Shown: one piece after another, positions 6,075-13,935 of the stretch
Position numbering within the stretch: position 1 is the first letter of the stretch
How the letters are laid out: every line of letters starts with the position of its first letter
Assembly: GCA_009392775.1 (NCBI GenBank)
Contig: VFFT01000109.1
Location: forward strand, 1-21,619
Source: SAR202 cluster bacterium
GTDB taxonomy: Bacteria; Chloroflexota; Dehalococcoidia; UBA3495
Direction: 5' to 3'
Length of the DNA: 21,619 nucleotides
Notes under the pieces: generated by a model
The model's database searches: none
The model's input: the letters and a program-made list of their open reading frames with translations, nothing else
Told to the model about the DNA's origin: nothing
Translations under genes and position numbers: made by a program

Positions 6075-7492
6075 TGACTGACGTTAACTTATGTTACGCC
6101 AGCGTGCGTGCACTATCCGAATTAGTCTCGAAGAAGCAAGTCTCTCCCGTGGAGATTATTGAAGCGCACCTGCAACGTATATCTGAAACTGAGCCAGTGC
6201 TCAATTCTTTTATAACTTTACTAGCCGATGAAGCTCAGGAGGCCGCTAGGCGAGCCGAGGCGATGATAAACAGAGGAAATCATTTGGGACCCCTGCACGG
6301 AATACCTGTGGGCCTAAAAGACCTTTTCAATACTGGAGGAGTTAAAACTACTTCAGGATCACGCATTTTTGATAATTATGTACCTATCGAAGATTGTACA
6401 GTCGCGTCTAAGTTCCGGGCGGCAGGCGCTATATTAATCGGTAAACTGAACATGCATCAGTTTGCTTATGGTCCGACAGGTGAAAATCCTGATTACGGAC
6501 ACATGCACAATCCCTGGGACCCTGAGAAAATAGCGGGTGGTTCGAGTGGTGGGTCAGGATCAGCGGCAGCTTCTGGCCAATGCACTATAACAATGGGAAG
6601 TGACACCGGTGGTTCAGTGCGGATTCCCAGTTCATTCTGTGGAATCGTTGGTCTGAAGCCAACCTATGGCCTCGTTAGTCGTAACGGGTTGACCCCATTG
6701 TCGTGGTGTCTAGATCATCCAGGTCCTATGGTTAGGACAGTAGAAGACGCGGCATTGACTATGAATGTCATAAGTGGTTTTGATCCAAAAGATGTAGCTT
6801 CCGCTCGGGTAAATATTCCGGACTATACCGAAAATCTTAATAAATCTATTCAAGGGTTACGAGTTGGTATAGTTAAAGAGTTTTTTGATGCACCTTTGGA
6901 TGCTGAGGTAGAATCTATAGTCAGAAAGGCGATCTCGCATATCGAGAGTATGGGTGCGGAAATCCATGAGGTTTCTATGTCTATGTTTGAGCAGTCACAA
7001 GCGATCTCAGGCACTATACTCATGTGCGAAGCGGCTGCATACCATAGAGAATTATTAAAAGATCATGCAGAAGAATTATATGCACCTGTGCGTCTGAGGT
7101 TAGAGTCGGGTTTGCTTATAACTGCTGCAGACTACCTCAAAGCCCAGCAAGCGCGTGCTTTGTTTAATACATCCGTGAATGCGTTATACCAGACTGTAGA
7201 CGTCTTGGTTGGTCCTAGCCAACCGATTACAGCACCGACCCTATTGGCGCAGAGTGTAGAGATTAACGGTACTAGAGTCGGTACAACTGCCGCTGTTACG
7301 CAATATAGTCGGCCCTACAATATCACAGGAACTCCTGCAATCACGGTACCGTGTGGCTTTTCTGCATCTGGGATGCCAGTCGGTCTTCAAATCGCTGGTA
7401 AGGCCTTCGATGAATCGACTGTTCTGCAGGTCGCGCATGCCTATGAATCGACAACTGATTGGCATCTTAAGCATCCGGACATCGCGTCCTAG
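6074..7492 (+). CDS. Amidase signature family hydrolase (GatA/AtzE-like)
   Basis: A 472-aa amidase signature enzyme hydrolysing a carbon-nitrogen amide bond. The Ser-cisSer-Lys triad is complete: Lys82 in GIPVGLKDLF, cis-Ser157 in the GGSSGGSGSAAA loop, and nucleophile Ser181 in GSDTGGSVRIP. The spacings of 75 and 24 residues equal those in GatA. Further marks are CGIVGLKPTYGLVSRNGL, DHPGPMVRTVEDAA and the C-terminal NITGTPAITVPCGF and GMPVGLQIAGKAFDE. It is coupled by TAATG to a small GatC/AtzG-like protein, which argues for a two-subunit amidase of the AtzE-AtzG or GatA-GatC kind. The absence of gatB and the generic C-terminus make a small-molecule amidase more likely than a tRNA amidotransferase subunit. 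The substrate cannot be read from sequence. Confidence 0.9.
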   Translation: MTDVNLCYASVRALSELVSKKQVSPVEIIEAHLQRISETEPVLNSFITLLADEAQEAARRAEAMINRGNHLGPLHGIPVGLKDLFNTGGVKTTSGSRIFDNYVPIEDCTVASKFRAAGAILIGKLNMHQFAYGPTGENPDYGHMHNPWDPEKIAGGSSGGSGSAAASGQCTITMGSDTGGSVRIPSSFCGIVGLKPTYGLVSRNGLTPLSWCLDHPGPMVRTVEDAALTMNVISGFDPKDVASARVNIPDYTENLNKSIQGLRVGIVKEFFDAPLDAEVESIVRKAISHIESMGAEIHEVSMSMFEQSQAISGTILMCEAAAYHRELLKDHAEELYAPVRLRLESGLLITAADYLKAQQARALFNTSVNALYQTVDVLVGPSQPITAPTLLAQSVEINGTRVGTTAAVTQYSRPYNITGTPAITVPCGFSASGMPVGLQIAGKAFDESTVLQVAHAYESTTDWHLKHPDIAS

Positions 7493-7515
7493 GCCATTAG
7501 GGAGTATGCATAGAT

Positions 7516-8268
7516 TTGTTTGATGTCATCACTTTTGATTTATGGCAAACATTGTTGATAGATTCTTTGGGTCATGGGATTCGCCGCGGTGAACTCAGAT
7601 TGTCAGGCGTTAAAGATGAACTATCCAAGGCTGGTAAGACCTATAGTGAGAGCGAACTCACAGAGGCATATAGCGAATGTATCACACAGTGCAGATCTCT
7701 TCGGAGTGACAATAGGGACATGCATTTTGATCGCCAAGTAAAGATTTTTCTGGATCTGCTGGAACCCGATTTAAGTGAGACATTAGGAAAGCGGGTCTTT
7801 GATTCTGTAACTGAGATCTATTCTGACGCTTTCTTCCTATCACCTCCCGTATTGCATGATAACTGTTTGGAAGTATTATCAAAGATAAAGGATATGGGGC
7901 TCAAGATTGCGTTGATCTCCAACACTGGAATGACACCTGGGGTGGCGTTTCGCAGATTCTTAAGAGAGACAGGAGCACTTGATTTCTTTGAAGAGACCGT
8001 ATTCTCAGATGAAGAATTGTTGAGTAAACCTTCCCCCGAGATATTCCATCGAACGCTTCTTCGCGTGGAAGGGCGGGCTTCTATGTCTGTTCATGTGGGT
8101 GATAGTATCCAGCATGATGTCCTCGGTGCCCATTTGGCTGGTATGAAAGCTATCTGGATTGAAGGATTCTCAGAACGTGGTGACTTATCCGATCCTAAGA
8201 TGGTACCTGACGTTACCGTTGCAGATTTGGCGCAGGTCCCCGACGCTCTGGTTGATATGCTGGGATAA
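7516..8268 (+). CDS. HAD superfamily hydrolase
   Basis: A 250-aa cytoplasmic HAD-fold hydrolase. Motif I is FDLWQTLL with nucleophile Asp8, motif II is the Ser/Thr in LISNTGMT, motif III is the Lys in LLSKPSPEIF, and motif IV is HVGDSIQHDVLGAHLAG. The residue two after the nucleophile is Trp where phosphatases carry the general acid Asp; haloacid dehalogenases and the FDxWGTL group share an aromatic there. A helical cap (about residues 20-110) is type C1. The start is TTG at 7516 with GGGAG about 11 nt upstream; no ATG is available at this N-terminus. It lies 23 nt after the amidase and before the trehalose-6-phosphate synthase gene. It is not an OtsB-type trehalose phosphatase by motif I, though a phosphatase role beside that gene cannot be excluded. 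Confidence 0.85.
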   Translation: MFDVITFDLWQTLLIDSLGHGIRRGELRLSGVKDELSKAGKTYSESELTEAYSECITQCRSLRSDNRDMHFDRQVKIFLDLLEPDLSETLGKRVFDSVTEIYSDAFFLSPPVLHDNCLEVLSKIKDMGLKIALISNTGMTPGVAFRRFLRETGALDFFEETVFSDEELLSKPSPEIFHRTLLRVEGRASMSVHVGDSIQHDVLGAHLAGMKAIWIEGFSERGDLSDPKMVPDVTVADLAQVPDALVDMLG

Positions 8269-8327
8269 GGCGACTAGTGGACTGTCCACACATGCTTATG
8301 CTATTCTCAGTTAGTACGAATAGCCTC

Positions 8328-8366
8328 CCTCCACCGAGGGGTTGCGGTGAGGATGAGGTAGTGGAG
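8328..8366 (+). promoter_or_regulatory. Possible RNA switch covering the trehalose-6-phosphate synthase ribosome binding site
   Basis: CACCG (8332-8336) pairs with CGGTG (8345-8349), extended past a bulged C by CCT/AGG. Alternatively CTCCAC (8329-8334) pairs with GTGGAG (8361-8366), which contains the Shine-Dalgarno GGAG of the next gene. The two pairings share the same 5' strand and exclude each other. Confidence 0.35.
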
Positions 8367-8372
8367 TAGGAC

Positions 8373-9860
8373 ATGGCTGAATTGGCTCAGCTGTGTATCG
8401 ATATAACAGAGCGGTACTCCTTAATAGTCGCTAGTAATCGCGGTCCTGTCGAATATCGGTCAGCTGATAATGGAGAATTGGTACCTCGTCACACGAGTGG
8501 AGGGGTAGTTACTGCCTTGGGGGCACTGCCCGATGGGACTGACCTAACATGGGTCTCCAGTGCTCTTGGGGAGGCCGATAGGCGCGCATCCAGCAGTGCT
8601 GGTCTTTCTAAGATTCCTAAACCTATTCCCCAGTTCACCGGATCCATAAAATTTGTGAAGCCGTCCCGGCGTGTATACCATAAATACTACAACATCATTT
8701 GTAATCCGCTGTTGTGGTTTCTACATCATTACATGTGGAATACTCCCTATAGCCCCAATGTGGACTCGACAGTGTATGATGCTTGGTCTTCAGGGTATCT
8801 CCAGGTGAATCAAACGTTTGCTTCAGGTATCATCGAAGAAGTGGATGCATCCTCTAAGCCTGGTTTGGTAATGTTGCACGATTATCATCTCTATCTATGC
8901 GCTGGAATGCTACGTAAGATGCGACCAGACCTGATGATTCAACATTATGTTCATGTACCATGGCCTGAGGCTCGATATTGGAACATGTTGCCCCAAGACA
9001 TCGTTAATGAAATCTGTGCATCATTATGCAAAACGAATATACTCGGATTTCAAACTATGGCAGATAGTCGTAACTTCTTGTCCACAGTGGAGCTTTCCGA
9101 TTTGGACACCACAATCGATTGGGGTAACCAGACGATCAGCATGGATGGGCATACATGTAAGCTTAAGATATATCCGATGGGAATAAATCCTAGTGAAGTA
9201 GTTTCAATAAGCCAGTCACCGAGGGTTATTGAACGACGACGGACGCTGATGGAATCTTCTACTGATATCTCCATTGTTCGTATTGATAGGGCTGAACCAA
9301 GCAAGAATATAGTCCGAGCCCTCAAGGCGTACGAAATTCTGTTGAAGAACCGGAAAGACTTATGTGGGCGTGTAACGTTTTGGGCTTGTATTGTTCCTTC
9401 TAGATCGCATATCAGGCAATATCAACGTTACTTGGAAGAAATTCGTCAGGAGATTGCTCGCATCAATACGGGTTATAGCACTGATACATGGGCGCCAGTG
9501 GTAGCACTTATAGAGAATAACTATCTGCAAGCTGTTGCGGCTATGACCTTTTATGATGTTTTGCTAGTCAATACCATCTCCGAGGGAACTAATTTGATTG
9601 CCCAAGAGGGTCCCCTGATTAATTCCAGAAATGGAGTGGTGGTATTGTCAAATACGAGTGGGGTGTATCCTTCTCTTAAGGAAGGGGTTATCAGTGTTAG
9701 CCCTGCTGACTTGGAGGGTACTTCTGATGCTCTTGCGAGAGCCATATCACTAACACCCGAGGAGCGCGAATCGAAACAAATCCTACTGCGTAATTCGATA
9801 CAAGCAATGAGCTTATCCAATTGGTTGTCGGTACAGTTTGCTGATTTGATGGACATATAA
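8373..9860 (+). CDS. otsA: GT20 family glycosyltransferase, trehalose-6-phosphate synthase-like
   Basis: Predicted cytoplasmic retaining glycosyltransferase that would join a nucleotide-sugar glucose to glucose 6-phosphate to give trehalose 6-phosphate, a stress and compatible-solute pathway. The 495-aa length fits OtsA. The N-terminal domain has IVASNRGPVEYR and the HTSGGVVTAL glycine loop, then VMLHDYHLYL (the HDYHL acceptor motif) and HYVHVPWPEARYWNMLP. The C-terminal domain begins VRIDRAEPSKNIVRALKAYE (the donor-phosphate Arg and Lys) and carries ISEGTNLIAQEG where E. coli has DGMNLVAKE. The divergence in this donor loop means that a related product such as glucosylglycerol phosphate is possible. 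The ATG start has GGAG 6 nt upstream. No OtsB-like phosphatase is adjacent; the neighbouring HAD protein lacks the OtsB signature. Confidence 0.85.
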   Translation: MAELAQLCIDITERYSLIVASNRGPVEYRSADNGELVPRHTSGGVVTALGALPDGTDLTWVSSALGEADRRASSSAGLSKIPKPIPQFTGSIKFVKPSRRVYHKYYNIICNPLLWFLHHYMWNTPYSPNVDSTVYDAWSSGYLQVNQTFASGIIEEVDASSKPGLVMLHDYHLYLCAGMLRKMRPDLMIQHYVHVPWPEARYWNMLPQDIVNEICASLCKTNILGFQTMADSRNFLSTVELSDLDTTIDWGNQTISMDGHTCKLKIYPMGINPSEVVSISQSPRVIERRRTLMESSTDISIVRIDRAEPSKNIVRALKAYEILLKNRKDLCGRVTFWACIVPSRSHIRQYQRYLEEIRQEIARINTGYSTDTWAPVVALIENNYLQAVAAMTFYDVLLVNTISEGTNLIAQEGPLINSRNGVVVLSNTSGVYPSLKEGVISVSPADLEGTSDALARAISLTPEERESKQILLRNSIQAMSLSNWLSVQFADLMDI

Positions 9861-9878
9861 TCGGGTTACTTCCGCTAG

Positions 9879-9907
9879 TTGGTTGGAGTCACTAGAGCAG
9901 GTATAAT
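9879..9907 (+). promoter_or_regulatory. Candidate sigma70-type promoter before the 191-aa gene
   Basis: A perfect TATAAT (9902-9907) with TTGGTT (9879-9884) 17 nt upstream. It would give a separate transcript for the hypothetical gene, the oxidoreductase and the phosphoesterase, with a leader of about 45 nt. Confidence 0.5.
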
Positions 9908-9959
9908 TGTAGTTTTACGGTAGGAACTTGTTAGAATAGGATGTAGAGTAGATAAATTG

Positions 9960-10535
9960 ATGGAAGATTTATTTAAAGGTCAGGTGCCGGAAGGTGAAGA
10001 ATGCGACTTGCAGATCTTCATATTTCCTCATTTAAAAGAGTTTATGACGGTTGATCTTAGATATTCTGATCCAATAGTGAATCTCTTAAACACTGAAGAC
10101 ATTTTTACAGACAGATTTTACTCTGCTGTCGAGCATGAATTCTCCTTAGTTGCCCGTCGGGAGACGGGGTCACCTTTCTCCCATCTCATCAACTTGCCAC
10201 TCAGAATGGAGGAACTTATACGGGACATTTCTATGTCCTTTATATTGGAAAGCTTGGGAATCGATCCGGATGACGATGAATCCGTGCCTTCTGTTGTTGT
10301 ATTCGTTATAAGCGGAGGTGCCTTGGCTGTTCAGTCCGAGCGACTTGTCGATAATCTCAATTCGCTGATTGGGTCAGAGATGCTGAAATCCAATGGATAT
10401 GAATGGGAAGGCGTACTGTCGAGGCTCGTGGCCGAAGAGAATGAAGCTCTAAACAAGATTAATCGAGATGAGTTGTCGGAAGCATTTGGTGGCGATTCTC
10501 ACGACTATTTTACTCTCTGGGAGAATCGGAACTGA
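9960..10535 (+). CDS. Hypothetical acidic cytoplasmic protein, 191 aa
   Basis: I do not recognise this protein. It starts MEDLFKGQVPEGEECDLQIF, is acidic (many Glu and Asp, including DPDDDE near residue 110) and has no signal peptide or membrane helix. A hydrophobic strand-like stretch VPSVVVFVISGGALAVQSER (about residues 114-133) is the only strongly patterned segment; the rest looks helical. The C-terminus FTLWENRN is short and polar. ATG at 9960 is preferred; a TTG stands directly before it. The Shine-Dalgarno is poor. It has its own candidate promoter and is followed 30 nt later by the LLM oxidoreductase. The codon pattern and the lack of overlap with other frames support a real gene. No function is proposed. 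Confidence 0.72.
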   Translation: MEDLFKGQVPEGEECDLQIFIFPHLKEFMTVDLRYSDPIVNLLNTEDIFTDRFYSAVEHEFSLVARRETGSPFSHLINLPLRMEELIRDISMSFILESLGIDPDDDESVPSVVVFVISGGALAVQSERLVDNLNSLIGSEMLKSNGYEWEGVLSRLVAEENEALNKINRDELSEAFGGDSHDYFTLWENRN

Positions 10536-10565
10536 GGTAGTTTATTTTAGAAGTCCTCCAAATAA

Positions 10566-11600
10566 TTGCGTTGCGGTGGTTTGAGGTTGGCATCAGAAGA
10601 ACTTGGTATAGCTTACGGAAGCCGTCAGGATACGACGAATGCGGAGCTGCTCGAGATTGCTCGATTAAGTGAGGAATACGGTTATTCGACGTTCTTTACA
10701 GGAGAATCGTGGGGGAGAGATGCGCTAACTCTTCTAACATTTGTAGCATGTAATACCAGTTCATTGAAGCTTGGGACGGGCATATTGCCCATTTATAGTA
10801 GAACACCGGCTTTGATCGCGCAAAGTATAGCTTCGTTGGATTCTATTTCAGGCGGTAGGGCAGTATTGGGTCTAGGAACCAGTGGGAAAACAGTCATCGA
10901 AAACTGGCATGGTGTACCGTTCAAAAAGCCAATTGAAACCACAGAAGAGTATGTTTCCATTATTAGACGAGCGCTTTCGGGCGAGAGACTGGACTACGTA
11001 ACGAAAGATTTCGCTCTTCAAGGCTTCCGCCTAAATATAAACCCTGTCCAAAAAGAAATTCCGATATATCTCGCTAGCTTAGGTCCACGTAATCTCGCTC
11101 TGACCGGTAAGGTTGCAGACGGATGGATACCCATTTGGGTGCATTATGGATATCTGGGCATGTTGAAAGATGAAGTTGAAGCGGGGGCCGCATCGGTTGG
11201 GCGTACTCGTGATTCTGTTAAAGTTTGTCCCCAGATTTTGTGCTATGTTGTGGATAGGTCTCAAGAACGTGAGAGAGCGCGTGACCTAATTAGGCGCCAC
11301 ATTGCGTACTATGTAGGTGGTATGGGCACATACTATTACAACCTGTTCTGTCGGTATGGATATCAAAGTGAATCAGACAATGTTCGCAAAGCGTGGGTGC
11401 GCAATGATCGAGAGAAAGCATCTAGATTAATATCCGACGAAATGGTGGATGGGATCGCGGTTACTGGGGATCCGAACGAATGTAAATTTCAAATAGAGCG
11501 ATTTAGGTCATGCGGAGCTGATGCTCCTGTCGTAGCTTTCCCTCACGGAATGGACCAACGTTCTGTGGTGAGTACGATAAGGGCATTAGGAAGCATCTAG
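10566..11600 (+). CDS. LLM class (luciferase-like) F420- or FMN-dependent oxidoreductase
   Basis: A TIM-barrel oxidoreductase of the bacterial luciferase-like superfamily, which uses reduced F420 or FMN. Family blocks in order are ELLEIARLSEEYGYSTFFTG (barrel start), LKLGTGILPIYSRTPALIAQ (the cofactor-binding region with the cis bond), LDSISGGRAVLGLGTSG, PIYLASLGPRNLALTGKVAD with GWIPIW, and VTGDPNECKFQIERFRSCGA near the C-terminus. That set resembles methylene-tetrahydromethanopterin reductase-like members. The start is uncertain: TTG at 10566 is the longest, while TTG at 10581 or 10587 would remove 5-7 residues, and none has a good ribosome binding site. At about 344 aa the length is normal. 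Large numbers of such enzymes are known in SAR202-type marine Chloroflexota, where they are proposed to oxidise recalcitrant organics; that link is inference. Confidence 0.88.
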   Translation: MRCGGLRLASEELGIAYGSRQDTTNAELLEIARLSEEYGYSTFFTGESWGRDALTLLTFVACNTSSLKLGTGILPIYSRTPALIAQSIASLDSISGGRAVLGLGTSGKTVIENWHGVPFKKPIETTEEYVSIIRRALSGERLDYVTKDFALQGFRLNINPVQKEIPIYLASLGPRNLALTGKVADGWIPIWVHYGYLGMLKDEVEAGAASVGRTRDSVKVCPQILCYVVDRSQERERARDLIRRHIAYYVGGMGTYYYNLFCRYGYQSESDNVRKAWVRNDREKASRLISDEMVDGIAVTGDPNECKFQIERFRSCGADAPVVAFPHGMDQRSVVSTIRALGSI

Positions 11601-11610
11601 AGGAACAATA

Positions 11611-12168
11611 ATGTTAGTTGGAGTTATATCAGATACTCATTCTGCAGGGTCAGGCAGAGACCTACCGGAAACGATATTGTCTCATTTGTCTGGTGTCGAC
11701 CTTATCTTGCATTGTGGGGATCTCGAATGTCTAGGGGTTCTTGATGTATTGGAACAAGTTGCACCGGTTTTGGCGGTAAGAGGATACGAAGATCCGATCG
11801 AACCAGGCGATAGGTTAGCTAATGTGACCAGGGTTGTGAAAGTTGAGTCAGTTTCGATTGGAATGGTTCACGATATTCAATGGCCAATAAAAGGTATTCT
11901 GACTAACGCTGATGGTACTGAATTGGTCTTTGAGGCTAACGATGTAGCAAAGATCGTTGCAAAAAAGTTTGGAGATTCGGTAGATCTAGTGCTTTTTGGA
12001 GACACTCATGAAGAGTTGGTTTGTGAACAGGAGGGAGTCATGTTCTTGAATCCTGGAAGTCCTACCTATCCGGGTAGTAAACATGCAGTGGGATCTCTCG
12101 GCACTTTAGCAATATTAGATATTAGAGGGAAAGTAATCCAGCCACAAATCATTGATCTAGAGCGTTAG
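11611..12168 (+). CDS. YfcE/MJ0936-like metallophosphoesterase with altered metal ligands
   Basis: A 185-aa calcineurin-like phosphoesterase of the small YfcE family, usually an Mn2+-dependent phosphodiesterase. The fold signatures are in order: VISDTH (Asp8, His10), LHCGDLE (Asp37), AVRGYEDP, VHDIQ (His87), FGDTHEE and FLNPGSPTYP. Two positions differ from the family. The GNxD motif is GYED (Tyr59 in place of the metal-bridging Asn) and the GHTH motif is GDTH (Asp131 in place of the first His). Asp10-type residues elsewhere are intact, so the fold is sure but the metal site may be changed or weakened. The ATG start has AGGA 8 nt upstream. It follows the oxidoreductase by 10 nt and is convergent with leuA. 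Confidence 0.85.
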   Translation: MLVGVISDTHSAGSGRDLPETILSHLSGVDLILHCGDLECLGVLDVLEQVAPVLAVRGYEDPIEPGDRLANVTRVVKVESVSIGMVHDIQWPIKGILTNADGTELVFEANDVAKIVAKKFGDSVDLVLFGDTHEELVCEQEGVMFLNPGSPTYPGSKHAVGSLGTLAILDIRGKVIQPQIIDLER

Positions 12169-12172
12169 TCTA

Positions 12173-12216
12173 GGAGAGTAAGTCCATAAATGACGGTATA
12201 GAGGATCTTACTCTCC
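12173..12216 (+). terminator. Stem-loop between the convergent phosphoesterase and leuA genes
   Basis: A perfect 10-bp inverted repeat (GGAGAGTAAG / CTTACTCTCC) with a 24-nt loop, 4 nt after the phosphoesterase stop. A six-T run follows only 14 nt later (12231-12236), overlapping the leuA stop region, and there is no T-run on the minus side. It probably marks the 3' ends of both units, but it is not a textbook terminator. Confidence 0.5.
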
Positions 12217-12234
12217 GATAGTTTCAGTTGTTTT

Positions 12235-13791
12235 TTAATCTGGCGTGCTGCCAATCGCAGGGCTATTAGCTTCATCATCTGCAGCTAATAGCCGGTTAAC
12301 CGCGCTAAGGTAAGCTTTGGCGCTTGCCACTACGATATCAGTCGAAGCTCCTCTACCTGAGAAGGTCCTGCCTGCACTTTCGATGCGAATCGTAACTGTT
12401 CCAATAGAATCGAGACCTTCGCTAATTGACTGTACATTGAAGTCCACAAGTCGGGTTGAGGATCCGATGACCCTGTCTATGGCTTTACAGACGGCATCGA
12501 CTGGCCCGTTTCCGGTGGAGGCGTCAGTGGAGATACCATCGGGGCCGTGCAGTCTCACAGTAGCGGTTGGTATATCGTGGTCCCCGCTGGAGAAGTGCAC
12601 CTGATCCAGAGTGTAGCTGATTGGTTCACCAGCTTCCCTTTTTTCCTCATCCATTAAGATTTCCAAGTCACGGTCGGTAACCTCCCGTTTCTTATCTGCT
12701 AGGACCTTGAAGGACTCGAAAACATTAGAAATCTCTTCGCGAGATAATGTGTATCCTAGATCTTCAAGACGAGACTGTAATCCAGCTCGCCCGCTAAGTT
12801 TACCCAAGACTAGACTGTTACTTGGAACTCCAACTCTAGCTGGATCCATTACCTCATATGTGCTTCTGTTTTTCAAAACTCCATCTTGGTGTATGCCAGA
12901 CGCATGTCTGAATGCATTTTCCCCTACAATGGCCTTATTTGCTTGAACTGCCATACCCGTAATACGGCTAACGAGACGACTGGCTGGATATAGTTGGGTA
13001 GTATCAATGCCCATGTCGATCTGGAAGAGATCCCTACGGGTATCGAGTCCCATAATTATTTCTTCTAAGGACGCGTTTCCTGCTCGTTCTCCGATGCCGT
13101 TTATACATCCCTCAATTTGTCGCGCTCCCGCTTCGACGGCAGCCAGGCTATTAGAGACCGCAAGGCCAAGGTCATTATGACAATGGACACTCAAGGTAAC
13201 GTTCTCAATTCCGGCTACCCGTTCCTGGATGTCCTGCAAAAGGGTCGTAAAATTGGAGGGGATGGCATATCCCACCGTGTCCGCGACGTTGATAGTAGTC
13301 GCCCCTGCCCGTATTACAGCTTCCAGCATGTCATATAGATATTGGGGCTCTGTTCGCGTGGCGTCCATGGGGGAAAACTCGACGTCATTACAATATCCCT
13401 TCGCACGTTCAACCATGCTGACGGCTAGTTCCATAACTTCTTCCCGATTTTTGCGCAACTGATGCATCACGTGGATTTCTGATGAGGATAAAAACACGTG
13501 TATGCGAGGTGCTTGAGCGACTTTAATCGCCTCCCAAGCCTGATCGATGTCGTTAGGATGGGCCCGAGCAAGTGAACAAATTTGTGCGTCTTTTACTTCT
13601 TTAGCTATATTGTTCACAGCTTGGAAGTCACCAGGGGAGCTTGCAGCGAACCCTGCCTCTATTATGTCGACACGTAGTCTTTCCAGCTGTTTCGCAATCT
13701 CCATTTTTTCTTCACCGGTCATTCCAATACCGGCTGATTGCTCGCCGTCTCTGAGGGTCGTATCTAGAAATCGTACTCTGTTGTTAGCCAT
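12235..13791 (-). CDS. leuA: 2-isopropylmalate synthase
   Basis: Condenses acetyl-CoA with 2-oxoisovalerate, the first committed step of leucine synthesis. The 518-aa protein has the full layout: an N-terminal HMGL-like TIM barrel starting RFLDTTLRDGEQSAG, VEFSPMDATRTE, TTINVADTVGY and the metal motif HCHNDLGLAV, then GERAGNASLEE and the linker GIHQDGVLKN. The C-terminal LeuA dimer domain (from about residue 370), where leucine feedback usually binds, carries VRLHGPDGI and GNGPVDAV. ATG at 13791 has AGGAAG 8 nt upstream. It is the last gene of ilvB-ilvN-ilvC-leuA but is set apart by a 205-nt gap holding a small ORF and a hairpin. No leuB, leuC or leuD follows in the window; the next gene is convergent. 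Expression probably depends on the upstream leucine T-box and perhaps on the local leader. Confidence 0.96.
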   Translation of the reverse strand: MANNRVRFLDTTLRDGEQSAGIGMTGEEKMEIAKQLERLRVDIIEAGFAASSPGDFQAVNNIAKEVKDAQICSLARAHPNDIDQAWEAIKVAQAPRIHVFLSSSEIHVMHQLRKNREEVMELAVSMVERAKGYCNDVEFSPMDATRTEPQYLYDMLEAVIRAGATTINVADTVGYAIPSNFTTLLQDIQERVAGIENVTLSVHCHNDLGLAVSNSLAAVEAGARQIEGCINGIGERAGNASLEEIIMGLDTRRDLFQIDMGIDTTQLYPASRLVSRITGMAVQANKAIVGENAFRHASGIHQDGVLKNRSTYEVMDPARVGVPSNSLVLGKLSGRAGLQSRLEDLGYTLSREEISNVFESFKVLADKKREVTDRDLEILMDEEKREAGEPISYTLDQVHFSSGDHDIPTATVRLHGPDGISTDASTGNGPVDAVCKAIDRVIGSSTRLVDFNVQSISEGLDSIGTVTIRIESAGRTFSGRGASTDIVVASAKAYLSAVNRLLAADDEANSPAIGSTPD

Positions 13792-13822
13792 TACAATTAC
13801 TTCCTTTATAACGTAGATTTGT

Positions 13823-13854
13823 CTGTTACCAAGCGACTAACAAATGGGTAACAG
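13823..13854 (-). promoter_or_regulatory. 8-bp hairpin between small ORF and leuA
   Basis: CTGTTACC (13847-13854 on the minus strand) pairs perfectly with GGTAACAG (13823-13830) round a 16-nt loop. The small ORF stop TAG (13837-13839) lies in that loop. The loop also contains ATTTGTT, complementary over 7 positions to GACAAAT just beyond the 3' arm. GGTAGC inside the small ORF can pair with GTTACC of the 5' arm. There is no T-run, so it is not a transcription terminator. Confidence 0.45.
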
Positions 13855-13935
13855 TGCCCCGCAGTCCACCGCTACCAGCCTTGCCAAGACCAGACCGCGA
13901 TGGTGAACTGCTCTGAACTCCACCTCTTTCTGCAT
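13837..13935 (-). CDS. Small Leu/Val-rich ORF upstream of leuA, possible leader peptide
   Basis: A 32-codon ORF with an excellent ribosome binding site (AGGAG, 7 nt before ATG at 13935), ending in TAG within the loop of the hairpin at 13823-13854. It holds five Leu, five Val and one Ile, with a cluster GLVLARLVAV at residues 14-23, which suits a branched-chain leader peptide ahead of leuA. Against this, no run of consecutive Leu codons occurs and no terminator follows, so control, if any, would have to be translational or through another element. A TTGACA (13955-13960) lies upstream, but its -10 partner is poor (TAATAT at 15 nt or TATGCA at 18 nt). Confidence 0.42.
   Translation of the reverse strand: MQKEVEFRAVHHRGLVLARLVAVDCGALLPIC

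Noticed and set aside
6074..7492. Calling the amidase gatA outright
   Set aside because: Triad spacing fits, but gatB is absent, and the C-terminal region and the DHPGPMV segment look like a generic amidase.
7516..8268. HAD hydrolase as OtsB (trehalose-6-phosphate phosphatase)
   Set aside because: Motif I is FDLWQTLL, not the LDYDGTL of OtsB, and the cap arrangement is C1, not the OtsB C2 type. Proximity to otsA alone is not enough.
12317..13816. Series of plus-strand ORFs opposite leuA
   Set aside because: Antisense shadows of a well-conserved gene, with Ser/Thr-rich low-information translations and no ribosome binding sites.
13823..13854. The ilvC-leuA hairpin as an intrinsic terminator
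   Set aside because: There is no T-run after the 3' arm on the minus strand, and the loop of 16 nt is large. An H-type pseudoknot with the downstream complement was also considered, but the linker crossing the 8-bp stem would be too short.
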